DNA of 64,000 bases from Sphingomonas gei (GTDB lineage Bacteria; Pseudomonadota; Alphaproteobacteria; Sphingomonadales; Sphingomonadaceae): positions 62,001 through 126,000 of the forward strand of contig NZ_SRXT01000001.1 of the NCBI RefSeq assembly GCF_004792685.1. The letters run 5' to 3'. The position numbers and the translations under genes are program-made. Each line of letters starts with the position of its first letter. Position 1 is the stretch's first letter. Positions 37,004-45,410 of the stretch are shown here, piece by piece. The notes below the pieces were generated by a model. The model saw nothing but the letters and a program-made list of their open reading frames with translations, searched no databases and was not told where the DNA came from.

Positions 37004-38709
37004 CTTTCCGACCCGCAACCCTGCTCGCCAAGGCGCAGCCGCTGGGCCGCGCGCTGATGCTGCCGATCGCGGTGCTGCCGATCGCGGCCTTGCTCCTCCG
37101 GCTGGGGCAAGCCGACCTGCTCGGCGTGCCCTTCATTGCCGCCGCAGGCGAGGCGATCTTCTCCAACCTCGGACTGTTGTTCGCGGCGGGCGTCGCGGTG
37201 GGGCTGGCGCGCGAAAATCACGGCGCTGCCTCACTCGCCGGAGTGGTCGCCTACCTCGTCGCGGTCGAGGGCGCCAAGGTGCTGCTCCATTTGCCCCCCG
37301 AACTGGTCTCCGCCTCGGCGCTCGAACAAACGGCGTGGCGCGCCAAGGAGATCGGCAAGCTCAGCGTCGCCGCCGGCATTCTTGCCGGGATCACCGCGGG
37401 CGTGCTCTACAACCGCTTCTCGAACATCAAGCTGCCCGATTATCTCGCTTTCTTCGCGGGTCGCCGCTTCGTCCCGATCGTCGCCGGGTTTGCCGGGCTC
37501 GTCGGCGCCGTGCTGTTCGGGCTCGGCTTCCCGTGGTTCGAGGCGGGCATCGACACGCTCAGCCGCTGGGTGCTCGGCGCCGGGCCGGTCGGGCTGTTCC
37601 TGTTCGGGCTGCTCAACCGGCTGCTGCTGGTCACCGGGCTGCATCACATCCTCAACAACATCCCCTGGTTCATACTCGGCGACTTCAACGGCGCGACCGG
37701 CGACATCAAGCGCTTCTTCGCCGGCGATCCGAGCGCGGGCGCGTTCATGGCGGGCTTCTTCCCGGTGATGATGTTCGGGCTGCCCGCGGCGTGCCTGGCG
37801 ATGTACCGCAACGCGCTGCCCGGGCGCCGCAAGGCGGTCGGCGGACTGCTGCTCAGCCTCGCGCTCACGTCGTTCCTCACCGGCGTCACCGAGCCGATCG
37901 AGTTCACCTTCATGTTCCTCGCGCCAATGCTCTATGTGGTGCACGCAGTGCTCACCGGCATCGCGATGGTGCTGATGAATGCCTTGGGGGTGAAGCTCGG
38001 CTTCGGCTTCTCGGCCGGGCTGATCGATTATGTGCTCAATTACGGCCTCGCCACGAAGCCGTTGCTCCTGCTCCCCGTCGGCGCCGCCTATTTCTGGATC
38101 TACTACGCCGCGTTCAGCTGGTGCATCCGGCGCTTCGACCTCAAGACTCCCGGTCGCGACGAGGAAGTTGCTCCCGCGGCACAGCAAGCCGCTTCCGGCG
38201 CGCGCGGGCCGGCCGTGCTCGCCGCATTGGGCGGCAATGCCAATGTCCGCAGCGTCGACGCCTGCACTACGCGGCTCCGCCTGGTCGTGGCCGATTTCGC
38301 GGCGCTCGATGAAAATGCCCTACGCGCGCTCGGCGCCCGCGGCGTGCTCAAGCTCGACAATGGCGCGCTGCAGGTCGTGTTCGGGCCGATCGCCGACCAG
38401 ATCGCCGGGCAAGTGCGCGCTGCGATGGCGGCAGGGCCCGTCTTCGCGCCGGTTAATGCGCCGGTAAATTCGGCTGTCGACGTCGCAGCGATCGCGCGTG
38501 CGCTGGGCGAAGGCAATATCCGCAACGTACGCGCTCGGGGTACCCGGCTGCTGGTCGATTTGGGGGATGTTTCGAAGGTCGACTCTCCGGCGCTCGAGCG
38601 CGGTGGAATCCTCGCGACGTCGATCCCGGACGATGCGACGCGGCCGCTCCATCTCATCACCGGCAACGCGACGGCGGCGCTCGCGAAGGCGCTTCGGCCG
38701 GTCAGGTAG
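37000..38709 (+). CDS. nagE: N-acetylglucosamine PTS permease EIICB, with a second degenerate IIB
   Basis: Inner-membrane PTS permease of 569 residues that imports and phosphorylates GlcNAc. EIIC spans about residues 10-385, with GLHHILNNIPWF and GVTEPIEFTFMF, the glucose/GlcNAc family signatures. A first EIIB follows with C422 in DACTTRLRL, the phosphocysteine. After it (about residues 490-569) comes another IIB-like segment, GNIRNVRARGTRLLVDL, with the Cys replaced by Arg/Gly. There is no EIIA domain; that is supplied by the upstream fusion, whose gene overlaps by ATGA. The alternative reading as a glucose permease is less likely given nagA and GH20 in the locus. Confidence 0.93.
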   Translation: MTFRPATLLAKAQPLGRALMLPIAVLPIAALLLRLGQADLLGVPFIAAAGEAIFSNLGLLFAAGVAVGLARENHGAASLAGVVAYLVAVEGAKVLLHLPPELVSASALEQTAWRAKEIGKLSVAAGILAGITAGVLYNRFSNIKLPDYLAFFAGRRFVPIVAGFAGLVGAVLFGLGFPWFEAGIDTLSRWVLGAGPVGLFLFGLLNRLLLVTGLHHILNNIPWFILGDFNGATGDIKRFFAGDPSAGAFMAGFFPVMMFGLPAACLAMYRNALPGRRKAVGGLLLSLALTSFLTGVTEPIEFTFMFLAPMLYVVHAVLTGIAMVLMNALGVKLGFGFSAGLIDYVLNYGLATKPLLLLPVGAAYFWIYYAAFSWCIRRFDLKTPGRDEEVAPAAQQAASGARGPAVLAALGGNANVRSVDACTTRLRLVVADFAALDENALRALGARGVLKLDNGALQVVFGPIADQIAGQVRAAMAAGPVFAPVNAPVNSAVDVAAIARALGEGNIRNVRARGTRLLVDLGDVSKVDSPALERGGILATSIPDDATRPLHLITGNATAALAKALRPVR

Positions 38710-38959
38710 CGCGCTGGATCAGCCCGGCACGATCGGCCTCGACGATTTCGGCATAGGAGACCCTGCCGGTCGCGCTTTCGATCCAGCATTCGGTCTCGCC
38801 ATAGCCGCCCTGGCGCACCAGGACGAAAGCGCAGTCGCCGAACGGGCCGAACATCGCCGTCATCGGCCCGCCGCGTGCGGTGGGCCGGTTCACATAGACT
38901 TCGGCAAAGGCACTCATCGGCGGCAGAGTCGCGGCAGCAATGCCGTACATCGTGTCCAT
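38702..38959 (-). CDS. Small protein of unknown function
   Basis: An 85-residue protein I do not recognise. It contains a beta-rich centre (MFGPFGDCAFVLV, YGETECWIES) and ends VEADRAGLIQRAT. There is no signal or membrane segment. The ATG at 38959 has a strong GGAGGGG 4 nt upstream, which supports real translation. It overlaps nagE tail to tail by 8 nt and is divergent from a FadR-type regulator, so that regulator may control it. Confidence 0.6.
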   Translation of the reverse strand: MDTMYGIAAATLPPMSAFAEVYVNRPTARGGPMTAMFGPFGDCAFVLVRQGGYGETECWIESATGRVSYAEIVEADRAGLIQRAT

Positions 38960-39022
38960 AACCCCTCCAGGTTCCGTCCCTTTTCTTCGATCCCCGCGGC
39001 TTCTGTGGCCGAGTCCTGAATC

Positions 39023-39106
39023 GGTTGGACAGATTCGAAGTATGCCCTGCCATTCCAATGCGTCAATCGGCAAATCAACGCGTTAAATCGTATAATCTGT
39101 CTAACC
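39023..39106. promoter_or_regulatory. Divergent control region with 13-nt inverted repeats
   Basis: GGTTGGACAGATT (39023-39035, plus) and GGTTAGACAGATT (minus strand of 39094-39106) match at 12 of 13 positions and face each other across 58 nt. On the minus strand a TTGACG (39066 to 39061) is followed at 16 nt by CATACT, a plausible promoter for the 85-aa gene. A TATAAT at 39091-39096 on the plus strand overlaps the second arm. The pair is a candidate operator for the adjacent FadR-type regulator. Confidence 0.5.
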
Positions 39107-39175
39107 AATAGGTCTTACACCGACTTGGCAGGCTGGTGGCTTGAGGATAGCTTCCGGCAGGAAGGGGAGCGCCTA

Positions 39176-39874
39176 GTGGCACACGGGGTTGCGCATGCGG
39201 GCGAGGGGCGGCTCGCCGATCGCGCTTATTCGCAGATCGTCGAGATCATCAACGCCGGCGATCTCCAGATCGGTGATCGCTTGCCGTCCGAGCCGCGGCT
39301 CGCCGAGATGTTCGGCATGTCGCGCACGGTGGTGCGTGAGGCCTTGGTCCGGCTCGCCGCCGACGGGATCACCGAGGCGCGGCGCGGCGCCGGTTCCTAT
39401 GTCATGCGGCGTCCTTCCGAGCGGCTCGGCGCACACATGCCGATGGCCGAATTGTCGGCGACGCTCGGCACCTACGAAGTGCGCTTCGTGCTCGAGGCCG
39501 AGGCATGCCGTCTGGCGGCAATGCGGCGCTCGCCCGAGCAGATGGAGACGATCCAGCGTGCGATGGAGGCGTTGCGCGAAGCCTTGCACTCGAACGGCCC
39601 GGCGCACGAAGAGGATTGGGTGCTCCACCGCTCGATCTTCGAGGCGACCGCCAACCCCGCCTTCGTCGCCGCGTTCGATCATCTGGAGGAGGGGATTTAT
39701 CGCATCCTCCGCGCCGGGATCGACATTTCGCGCGCGCGCCCTTCCGAGGCGATCGGCGCGATGATCACCGAACACGAGATGGTCGTCGAAGCGATCCGCG
39801 CGCAGGACGCCGACGCCGCCGCGCTGGCGATGCGCTGGCATTTGTCGCAGGGACGCAAAAGGTTGATGCCCTAA
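39176..39874 (+). CDS. FadR/GntR-family regulator with FCD domain
   Basis: A 232-residue regulator: GntR winged helix at about residues 12-80 (LPSEPRLAEMFGMSRTVVREALVRLAADG), then an all-helical FCD ligand domain with metal-binding residues (E...LEAEACRLAA, HRSIFEATANPAF, TEHEMVVEAI). FCD regulators usually respond to sugar acids or organic acids. The GTG at 39176 has AGGGGAG 6 nt upstream; the TTG at 39125 is unsupported. The target is unknown; the divergent 85-aa gene with shared control region is the closest candidate. It overlaps the convergent outer-membrane factor gene by 4 nt. Confidence 0.88.
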   Translation: MAHGVAHAGEGRLADRAYSQIVEIINAGDLQIGDRLPSEPRLAEMFGMSRTVVREALVRLAADGITEARRGAGSYVMRRPSERLGAHMPMAELSATLGTYEVRFVLEAEACRLAAMRRSPEQMETIQRAMEALREALHSNGPAHEEDWVLHRSIFEATANPAFVAAFDHLEEGIYRILRAGIDISRARPSEAIGAMITEHEMVVEAIRAQDADAAALAMRWHLSQGRKRLMP

Positions 39875-41271
39875 CGGCTATTCCAGCCCCCGCCGAGTGC
39901 CTTGTACAGCGTCACTGCGGCCTGACCCTTCGCCGCTCGCGACTGATCCGCCCGCCGCTCTGCTGCAACGAGCGACTGGCGCGCACGCAGCAGCGTCAGC
40001 CGGTCATCTTCACCGCTGCGCGCCCGTCGTTCGGCGAGCGCATACGCCGCACGCTCGCGTTCCAGCGCGGCGCCGGTCTCTGCCTCCGCCACGCGCGCAT
40101 TGAGGAAGCGGTTGATCGCCGTCTCGCTGTCCGCCAGCGCGCCGATCACTGCCCTTTGATAACGCGCCGCGGCGCCTTGTGCCCGTGCATCGGCGCCCCG
40201 GATCTGTGCGCGGATCGTTCCGCCCGAGAAGATCGGCCAGGAAAAGCTCGGGCCGATCTGGAGTCGGGTGCTGTCGCCCGAGAACAGATCGCCGGGCGTG
40301 CGCGCTTGCTGGCCGAGGCTGCCCAACAGGCTGAAGCGGGGGAACAGGTCGGCAGTGGCGACGCCGATGTCGGCGGTAGCGGCGGCAAGCTCGCGCTCGG
40401 CACGGCGGATGTCCGGTCGCCGTTCGAGCAGCTCGGAGCGAACCCCGATCAGGATGCGGTCCGGACTGGCCGGCACCGGCGCCGGCTTGCGCAGCGCGGG
40501 CGCAACGTCTTCGGGTGCCGCACCGGCCAGTGCCGCGATGCGGTACGCCGCAGCCGCTGCGCGAGCGTCGGTGTCGGGCATCGCGGCCGCGCTGGTCCGC
40601 GCTGCGCCTTCGGCACGCTCGAGTTCCAGCCGCGATGCCTCGCCGGCCGTGAAGCGCAATTGCGTGAGCCGGGCCAGTTCCGCATCCGATGCTGCAAGTG
40701 CCGCCGCGTTGGCCGCATCCGCTTGCGCCGCCCGCAGGTCGAAATAGCTCCGCGCGACTTCGCCGATCAGCGTCAGCATCACGTCGCGCTGGCCGAACAG
40801 CGCCGCCTCGGCGCGCGCATTCGCAGCTTCGGTCTGGCGGGTGCGGCGGCCCCAGAAATCCAGCTCCCAGCTCGCGTCGAAGCCGAGGTCGAACAGCCGG
40901 AATTCGCGGTCGACGCCGGGGATGTTGCCGATCGGCAGCTGGCCGTTCTCGCTCAGCCGGTTCTCGGTGATCGATCCCTTCGCCTCGACGCTCGGCAGTC
41001 TCCCGCCCGCCACGGCGTCGCGATTGGCGCGAGCCTCGGCGAGCCGCGCTTCGGCTTCCTTGAGGTCGGGCGCACTCGCTAGTGCGCGGTTGACCAGCGC
41101 CGAGAGCTGCGGGTCGCCGAAACTGTCCCACCAGGCGAGATCGACCACACCGGGGGTGCCGGGCTCGAGCCAGGGCGCCTGCGTCGCCGCGGTCGGCGCG
41201 GGCCGCTGGTAATCGGGGCCGACGGTGCAGCCGGCCAAGGGGAGCAAAGCGAGAATAAGCAGGCGAGGCAT
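39871..41271 (-). CDS. Outer-membrane efflux lipoprotein, NodT family
   Basis: TolC-like outer-membrane factor of 466 residues. The signal peptide ends in the lipobox LAGC, giving a lipid-anchored protein, then VGPDYQRP, typical of NodT/OprM proteins. Two repeats of the OEP coiled-coil hairpin follow (SAPDLKEAEARLAEARANRD; TADIGVATADLFPRFSLLGS). The ATG at 41271 has GGAG 8 nt upstream; a GTG at 41280 overlaps the previous stop. It is the last gene of the ABC efflux operon and should form the outer-membrane exit of that pump. Confidence 0.9.
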   Translation of the reverse strand: MPRLLILALLPLAGCTVGPDYQRPAPTAATQAPWLEPGTPGVVDLAWWDSFGDPQLSALVNRALASAPDLKEAEARLAEARANRDAVAGGRLPSVEAKGSITENRLSENGQLPIGNIPGVDREFRLFDLGFDASWELDFWGRRTRQTEAANARAEAALFGQRDVMLTLIGEVARSYFDLRAAQADAANAAALAASDAELARLTQLRFTAGEASRLELERAEGAARTSAAAMPDTDARAAAAAYRIAALAGAAPEDVAPALRKPAPVPASPDRILIGVRSELLERRPDIRRAERELAAATADIGVATADLFPRFSLLGSLGQQARTPGDLFSGDSTRLQIGPSFSWPIFSGGTIRAQIRGADARAQGAAARYQRAVIGALADSETAINRFLNARVAEAETGAALERERAAYALAERRARSGEDDRLTLLRARQSLVAAERRADQSRAAKGQAAVTLYKALGGGWNSR

Positions 41272-41276
41272 CAAGG

Positions 41277-42407
41277 TCACTCCATGCGCGCGCGGAAGAG
41301 CCAGGCCGATGCGGAGAGCGTCGCGCAGGCGATCAGCGCGAGCGGCCAGAGCTGGTGGAACACGGCGGCGGCGGGCATCGCCTTGAGGAACAGCCCCTGG
41401 ACGATGACGAGGAAGTAGCGGGCGGGATCGAGATAGGTCACGAGCTGGAGCCAGCCGGGCATGTTGTCGATCGGGCTGGCATAGCCCGAGAGCAGGATCA
41501 GCGGCGTGGTGATGAGGAACACGCCGAGGAACGCCTGTTGCTGGGTCTTGGCGATCGCCGAGACGAGCATGCCGAGCCCGATCAGCGCGAGCATGTACAT
41601 TGCGAGGCTGAGGAAAAAGAGCAGAAGCGATCCGGTGAACGGCACCCCGAACACCAGCGGAGCGATGACCAGATAGAGGCTGCCGTTGATCATCCCGATG
41701 ATGAAGGGCGGCACCATCTTGCCGATCAGGATTTCGTGGATGCGCAGCGGCGAGACCATGAGCTGGTCGAACGTCCCCAGCTCGCGTTCGCGCGCCACCG
41801 ATTGCGACGTAATCGCGAGGCCCGCCACCGAAGTGATGATCGCCACCAGCGAGGGCAGGGTGAACCAGATATAGTCGAGCGACGGGTTGTACCAGTTGGT
41901 GACCACACTGCCCGCCGGCGCCTGCGGGCCCGGCCGCGCGACGAGATCCGCGCCGACGCTGCCGACGATCTGGCTGAGATAGCCGTTGACGATCTGCGCC
42001 GCGTTCGAGCGCCGTCCGTCGAGCACCACTCCCACCGTCGCCGGCTTGCCCGCCGCGACGCGACGGTCGAAATCCTCGTCGATCACCAAAGCCGCGATCA
42101 CTTGCTGGTTGTCGATCGCATCGCGCAGTTCGTGCGGGCTTCGCAGCGGCACGATCCGGCGGAAATTAGGGCTCCCCGCGATGCGGCTGACGATCTCTGC
42201 CGAATGCGCACCCGAGCTGCGATCGAAGATCGCGACATCGACATTCTTGACGTCGAGCGTCGTCGCGAAGCTGAAGATGAAGAGCTGCATCAGCGGCGGC
42301 ACGAACAGCACGATCCGCGACTTGGGATCGCGCAGCACCGCCCACATCTCCTTGACGATCATCGCCACCAGCCGGCGCAAGCCGGATCTCTCCAGAAGCC
42401 CGCGCAT
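41277..42407 (-). CDS. ABC-2 family permease (YbhR-like)
   Basis: Inner-membrane permease of 376 residues. One N-terminal helix (about residues 25-45) is followed by a large periplasmic domain (about 50-175), then five helices containing ERELGTFDQLMVSPL, the ABC-2 signature region. Its start overlaps the stop of the other permease by 1 nt. By gene order it corresponds to YbhR in the E. coli ybhGFSR drug and cation efflux transporter. The short stretch RDPKSRIVLFVPPLMQLFIF near the N-terminus is shared in style with its partner. Confidence 0.9.
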   Translation of the reverse strand: MRGLLERSGLRRLVAMIVKEMWAVLRDPKSRIVLFVPPLMQLFIFSFATTLDVKNVDVAIFDRSSGAHSAEIVSRIAGSPNFRRIVPLRSPHELRDAIDNQQVIAALVIDEDFDRRVAAGKPATVGVVLDGRRSNAAQIVNGYLSQIVGSVGADLVARPGPQAPAGSVVTNWYNPSLDYIWFTLPSLVAIITSVAGLAITSQSVARERELGTFDQLMVSPLRIHEILIGKMVPPFIIGMINGSLYLVIAPLVFGVPFTGSLLLFFLSLAMYMLALIGLGMLVSAIAKTQQQAFLGVFLITTPLILLSGYASPIDNMPGWLQLVTYLDPARYFLVIVQGLFLKAMPAAAVFHQLWPLALIACATLSASAWLFRARME

Positions 42408-43537
42408 CAATCGAGGCTCCGGCGGGTGACGCGGAACGACAGCAGGAAGAAGAGCAGGCCAAAGCCGAGCATGATCGCAATGTTCGGGAGCAGCAGCGCC
42501 CATTGGTCGCCGGCAAGAAACACCGATTCGAGGCAGGGGATCAGATAGCGCGCCGGCACCAGATAGGTCAGCGCCTGGATCGGCCACGGCATCGAACTGA
42601 TCTCGTAGATGAAGCCCGAGAGCAGGAAGGTCGGCAGGAACGCCGAAAGCAAGGCGATCTGGCTGGCGACGAACTGGTTCTTGGTCGCCGAGGAAATGAA
42701 CAGCCCGAGCCCCAATGCGGGCATCAGGAACGCCGATCCGACGATGAACAAGGCGAACACCGATCCGCGGAACGGCACCCCGAACACGAACACGCCGATC
42801 ACCGTGCAGAGCGCCATCGATGCCAAAGCGAGCAGGTAATAGGGGATCACCTTGCTCGCGATGAACTCGGCTATCGAGATCGGCGTGGCCATCATCGCCT
42901 CCATCGTCCCGCGCTCCCATTCGCGCGCGACGACCAATGCGGTCAGCAAGGTGCCGATCATCGTCATCACATTGGCAATCGAGCCCGGGACGAGGAAATA
43001 GCGGCTCTTGAGCTCGGGATTGTACCAGAAGCGGGACGACAGGCTGACGGGCGGCGCCGCGGCCTTGGGGTTGCGCTCGATCCCCTCGGCAGCGGCCAAG
43101 CTGGCGCGCACGCCCTCGCCATAAGCGGCGGCGAAATTGGCGGTGTTGGGCTGCGAACCATCGGCGATGATCTGGATCGCCGGCGCACGGCCGCGCTTGA
43201 CGCCTTCACCGAAATCCTGGGGGATGACGATGATCGCCCGCAAGTCGCCCGCCACCATCGCCTCGCGCATCGGCGGGATCGTTCGCGCCATCGTCACGTC
43301 GAAATAGCGCGACGTCTGATAGGCCTGCGCCAGCCGCAGCGCCGGGGCGCTCGAATCCTGCAGCACCACTCCGATCCGCGTCCGGCTGGTGTCGAGCGAC
43401 ACGGCATAGCCGAACAGGAACAGCAGGATCATCGGCAGCACGAAGGCGATCAGGAAGGTCGAGGGATCGCGCAGGATCTGCGCGCCTTCCTTGCGGACGA
43501 GCGCGGCGAGGCGGCGGGCGGAGAAGCGGGTGGTCAT
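42407..43537 (-). CDS. ABC-2 family permease (YbhS-like)
   Basis: Second permease, also 376 residues, with one N-terminal helix, a periplasmic domain (about residues 45-175) and C-terminal helices with EWERGTMEAMMATPI. The ATG at 43537 is favoured by GGAGG 5 nt upstream; an in-frame GTG at 43543 is less likely. It is separated from the ATPase gene by 106 nt containing a REP-type hairpin. The order matches YbhS of E. coli. Confidence 0.9.
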   Translation of the reverse strand: MTTRFSARRLAALVRKEGAQILRDPSTFLIAFVLPMILLFLFGYAVSLDTSRTRIGVVLQDSSAPALRLAQAYQTSRYFDVTMARTIPPMREAMVAGDLRAIIVIPQDFGEGVKRGRAPAIQIIADGSQPNTANFAAAYGEGVRASLAAAEGIERNPKAAAPPVSLSSRFWYNPELKSRYFLVPGSIANVMTMIGTLLTALVVAREWERGTMEAMMATPISIAEFIASKVIPYYLLALASMALCTVIGVFVFGVPFRGSVFALFIVGSAFLMPALGLGLFISSATKNQFVASQIALLSAFLPTFLLSGFIYEISSMPWPIQALTYLVPARYLIPCLESVFLAGDQWALLLPNIAIMLGFGLLFFLLSFRVTRRSLD

Positions 43538-43550
43538 CCCCACCTCCCTT

Positions 43551-43620
43551 CGTCATCCCGGCGAAAGCCGGGATCCAGAGCCACAGGCGACTCTGGACCC
43601 CGGCTTTCGCCGGGGTGACG
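43551..43620. repeat. REP-type inverted repeat inside the ABC operon
   Basis: Two hairpin units face each other: CGTCATCCCGGCGAAAGCCG at the left and its near-complement CGGCTTTCGCCGGGGTGACG at the right, with CCAGAG/CTCTGG inside. It fills the gap between the ATPase and the first permease gene. Closely similar to 56336-56419. Confidence 0.85.
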
Positions 43621-43643
43621 ACGATCATTCGGAGCCCCGTCGC

Positions 43644-45365
43644 TCACGCCGCCTCCCGCTCGCCGCGCTTGCGGTCGAACTCTTCGATCAGCGCGATGAA
43701 CGCGTCCTCCATCGTCGGATCGTCGAGGCCCGCGAGCTTGCCTGCCTGGGCTTTCAGTTCATCCGGCGTGCCGGTGGCGATCTGCTCGGCGCGGTAGATC
43801 AGGGTGACGCGGTCGCAATATTCGGCCTCGTCCATGAAATGGGTGGTGACCAGCACCGTCACGCCCTTCTCGACCAGCCCGTTGATATGCGTCCAGAATT
43901 CGCGCCGCGTCACCGGGTCGACTCCTGAGGTCGGCTCGTCGAGGAAAAGCACCGGCGGCTCGTGCATCACGGCGCACGCCAGGGCCAGCCGCTGCTTGAA
44001 GCCGAGTGGGAGCGTGCCGGCGTTGACGTCCAGCTTTTCGCCGAGTTCGAAGATCTCGATCATCGCTTCGATCGCGCGCTTGGCGACGCTGCGGTCCAGG
44101 TCATAGGCGCCGGCGAAGAAATCGAGATTCTGACGCACGCTCAGATCGCCGTAGAGCGAGAATTTCTGCGCCATATACCCCAGCGACGCCCGCGCATCGG
44201 CGCGCGCACGGCGCAGATCGTACCCGGCAACGGCGCCGCTGCCGCTGGTCGGCGTCAACAGTCCGCACAGCATCTTGAACGTAGTCGATTTGCCCGCACC
44301 GTTGGGCCCGAGCAGCCCGAATATCTGCCCGCGCGGGATTTCGAAGTGCATGTCGCTGGCGGCGACGAAATCGCCGAAACGCTTGGTCAGGCCCTTGGCC
44401 TCGATCGCGCACGCTTCGCTTTCGGGAATCGTGCGATAGCGTTCGGCGAGCGGGCTGGTGCCCTTGGGGCCGCCGCCGAGCCGCTCGATGAAACCGTCCT
44501 CGAAGCGGGGCGGGGCGGGCTCGACTGCGCCGCTTTCGGCGTCGAGCGATTGCGGCGTCGGTACGGGCGCGCCCTCAGCCATCAGCAGCCGCACCGATCG
44601 CCCCTGGATCGTCCCGTCGATGACTTCGCTGCGATCGAGCGTGCGAGTGAGGAAATGGCGGCGGCGATCCTCGAAGCCGGTCACCCGGAACACCCGGTCG
44701 GCAACCTTGCCGGTCAGCTCGGCGGGTGGCCCATCGAACAGCAATTTGCCTTCGTTGAGCAGGTACACGCTGTCGCACTTTTCGGCCTCGTCGAGATAGG
44801 CAGTCGACCACAATACGCCGATGCCCTGCTCGGTCAGATCGCCGACCATCGCCCACAACTCACGCCGCGAGATCGGATCGACGCCGACTCCCGGCTCGTC
44901 GAGCAGCAGCAGCATCGGCGTCTTGACTAGCGCGCAGGCGAGCCCGAGCTTCTGCTTCATCCCGCCCGACAGCTTGCCGGCGAGCCGATCCTGGAAGCGC
45001 GCGAGATCGGTGAAGTCGAGCAGGCGCTTGAAGCTCTCGTCATGCTCCTCGCGCGGCAGCCCGCGCACGTCTGCATAGAGCGTCAGGTTCTCGAGGACGG
45101 TGAGGTCCTCATAGAGCCCGAAGCGTTGCGGCATGTAGCCGAGATCGTCGAGTTTCTTTCCTGCCGGCGCGCCCAGCACTTCCACCTCGCCGCTGGTCGG
45201 CGCCATCAGCCCGGCAAGGACTCGGATCAGCGTCGTCTTGCCGGCGCCATCGGGGCCGACGAGGCCGGTCACCTTGCCCGGCGCAATCACCATCGAAACA
45301 CCGTCGAGCGCCGTCAGCGCGTCGAAGCGCTTCACCAGGTTCGAGGTGCGGGCGACGGTTTCCAC
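43644..45365 (-). CDS. ABC transporter ATPase with two fused nucleotide-binding domains (YbhF-like)
   Basis: A 573-residue cytosolic ATPase. Domain 1: Walker A GPDGAGKTT, signature LSGGMKQKLGLACALV, Walker B LLLLDEPGVGVDP. Domain 2 starts near residue 315: Walker A GPNGAGKST, signature LPLGFKQRLALACAVM (without the LSGGQ core), Walker B VLFLDEPTSGVDP. The GTG at 45365 has GGGAG 6 nt upstream; a TTG at 45371 is the alternative. It follows the membrane-fusion gene by 45 nt. The fused pair of domains and gene order match E. coli YbhF. Confidence 0.9.
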   Translation of the reverse strand: METVARTSNLVKRFDALTALDGVSMVIAPGKVTGLVGPDGAGKTTLIRVLAGLMAPTSGEVEVLGAPAGKKLDDLGYMPQRFGLYEDLTVLENLTLYADVRGLPREEHDESFKRLLDFTDLARFQDRLAGKLSGGMKQKLGLACALVKTPMLLLLDEPGVGVDPISRRELWAMVGDLTEQGIGVLWSTAYLDEAEKCDSVYLLNEGKLLFDGPPAELTGKVADRVFRVTGFEDRRRHFLTRTLDRSEVIDGTIQGRSVRLLMAEGAPVPTPQSLDAESGAVEPAPPRFEDGFIERLGGGPKGTSPLAERYRTIPESEACAIEAKGLTKRFGDFVAASDMHFEIPRGQIFGLLGPNGAGKSTTFKMLCGLLTPTSGSGAVAGYDLRRARADARASLGYMAQKFSLYGDLSVRQNLDFFAGAYDLDRSVAKRAIEAMIEIFELGEKLDVNAGTLPLGFKQRLALACAVMHEPPVLFLDEPTSGVDPVTRREFWTHINGLVEKGVTVLVTTHFMDEAEYCDRVTLIYRAEQIATGTPDELKAQAGKLAGLDDPTMEDAFIALIEEFDRKRGEREAA

Positions 45366-45410
45366 TAGCAACTCCCTCCTCGCAGGGAGGGGAGCAAAAA
45401 GGAGTGGGTC

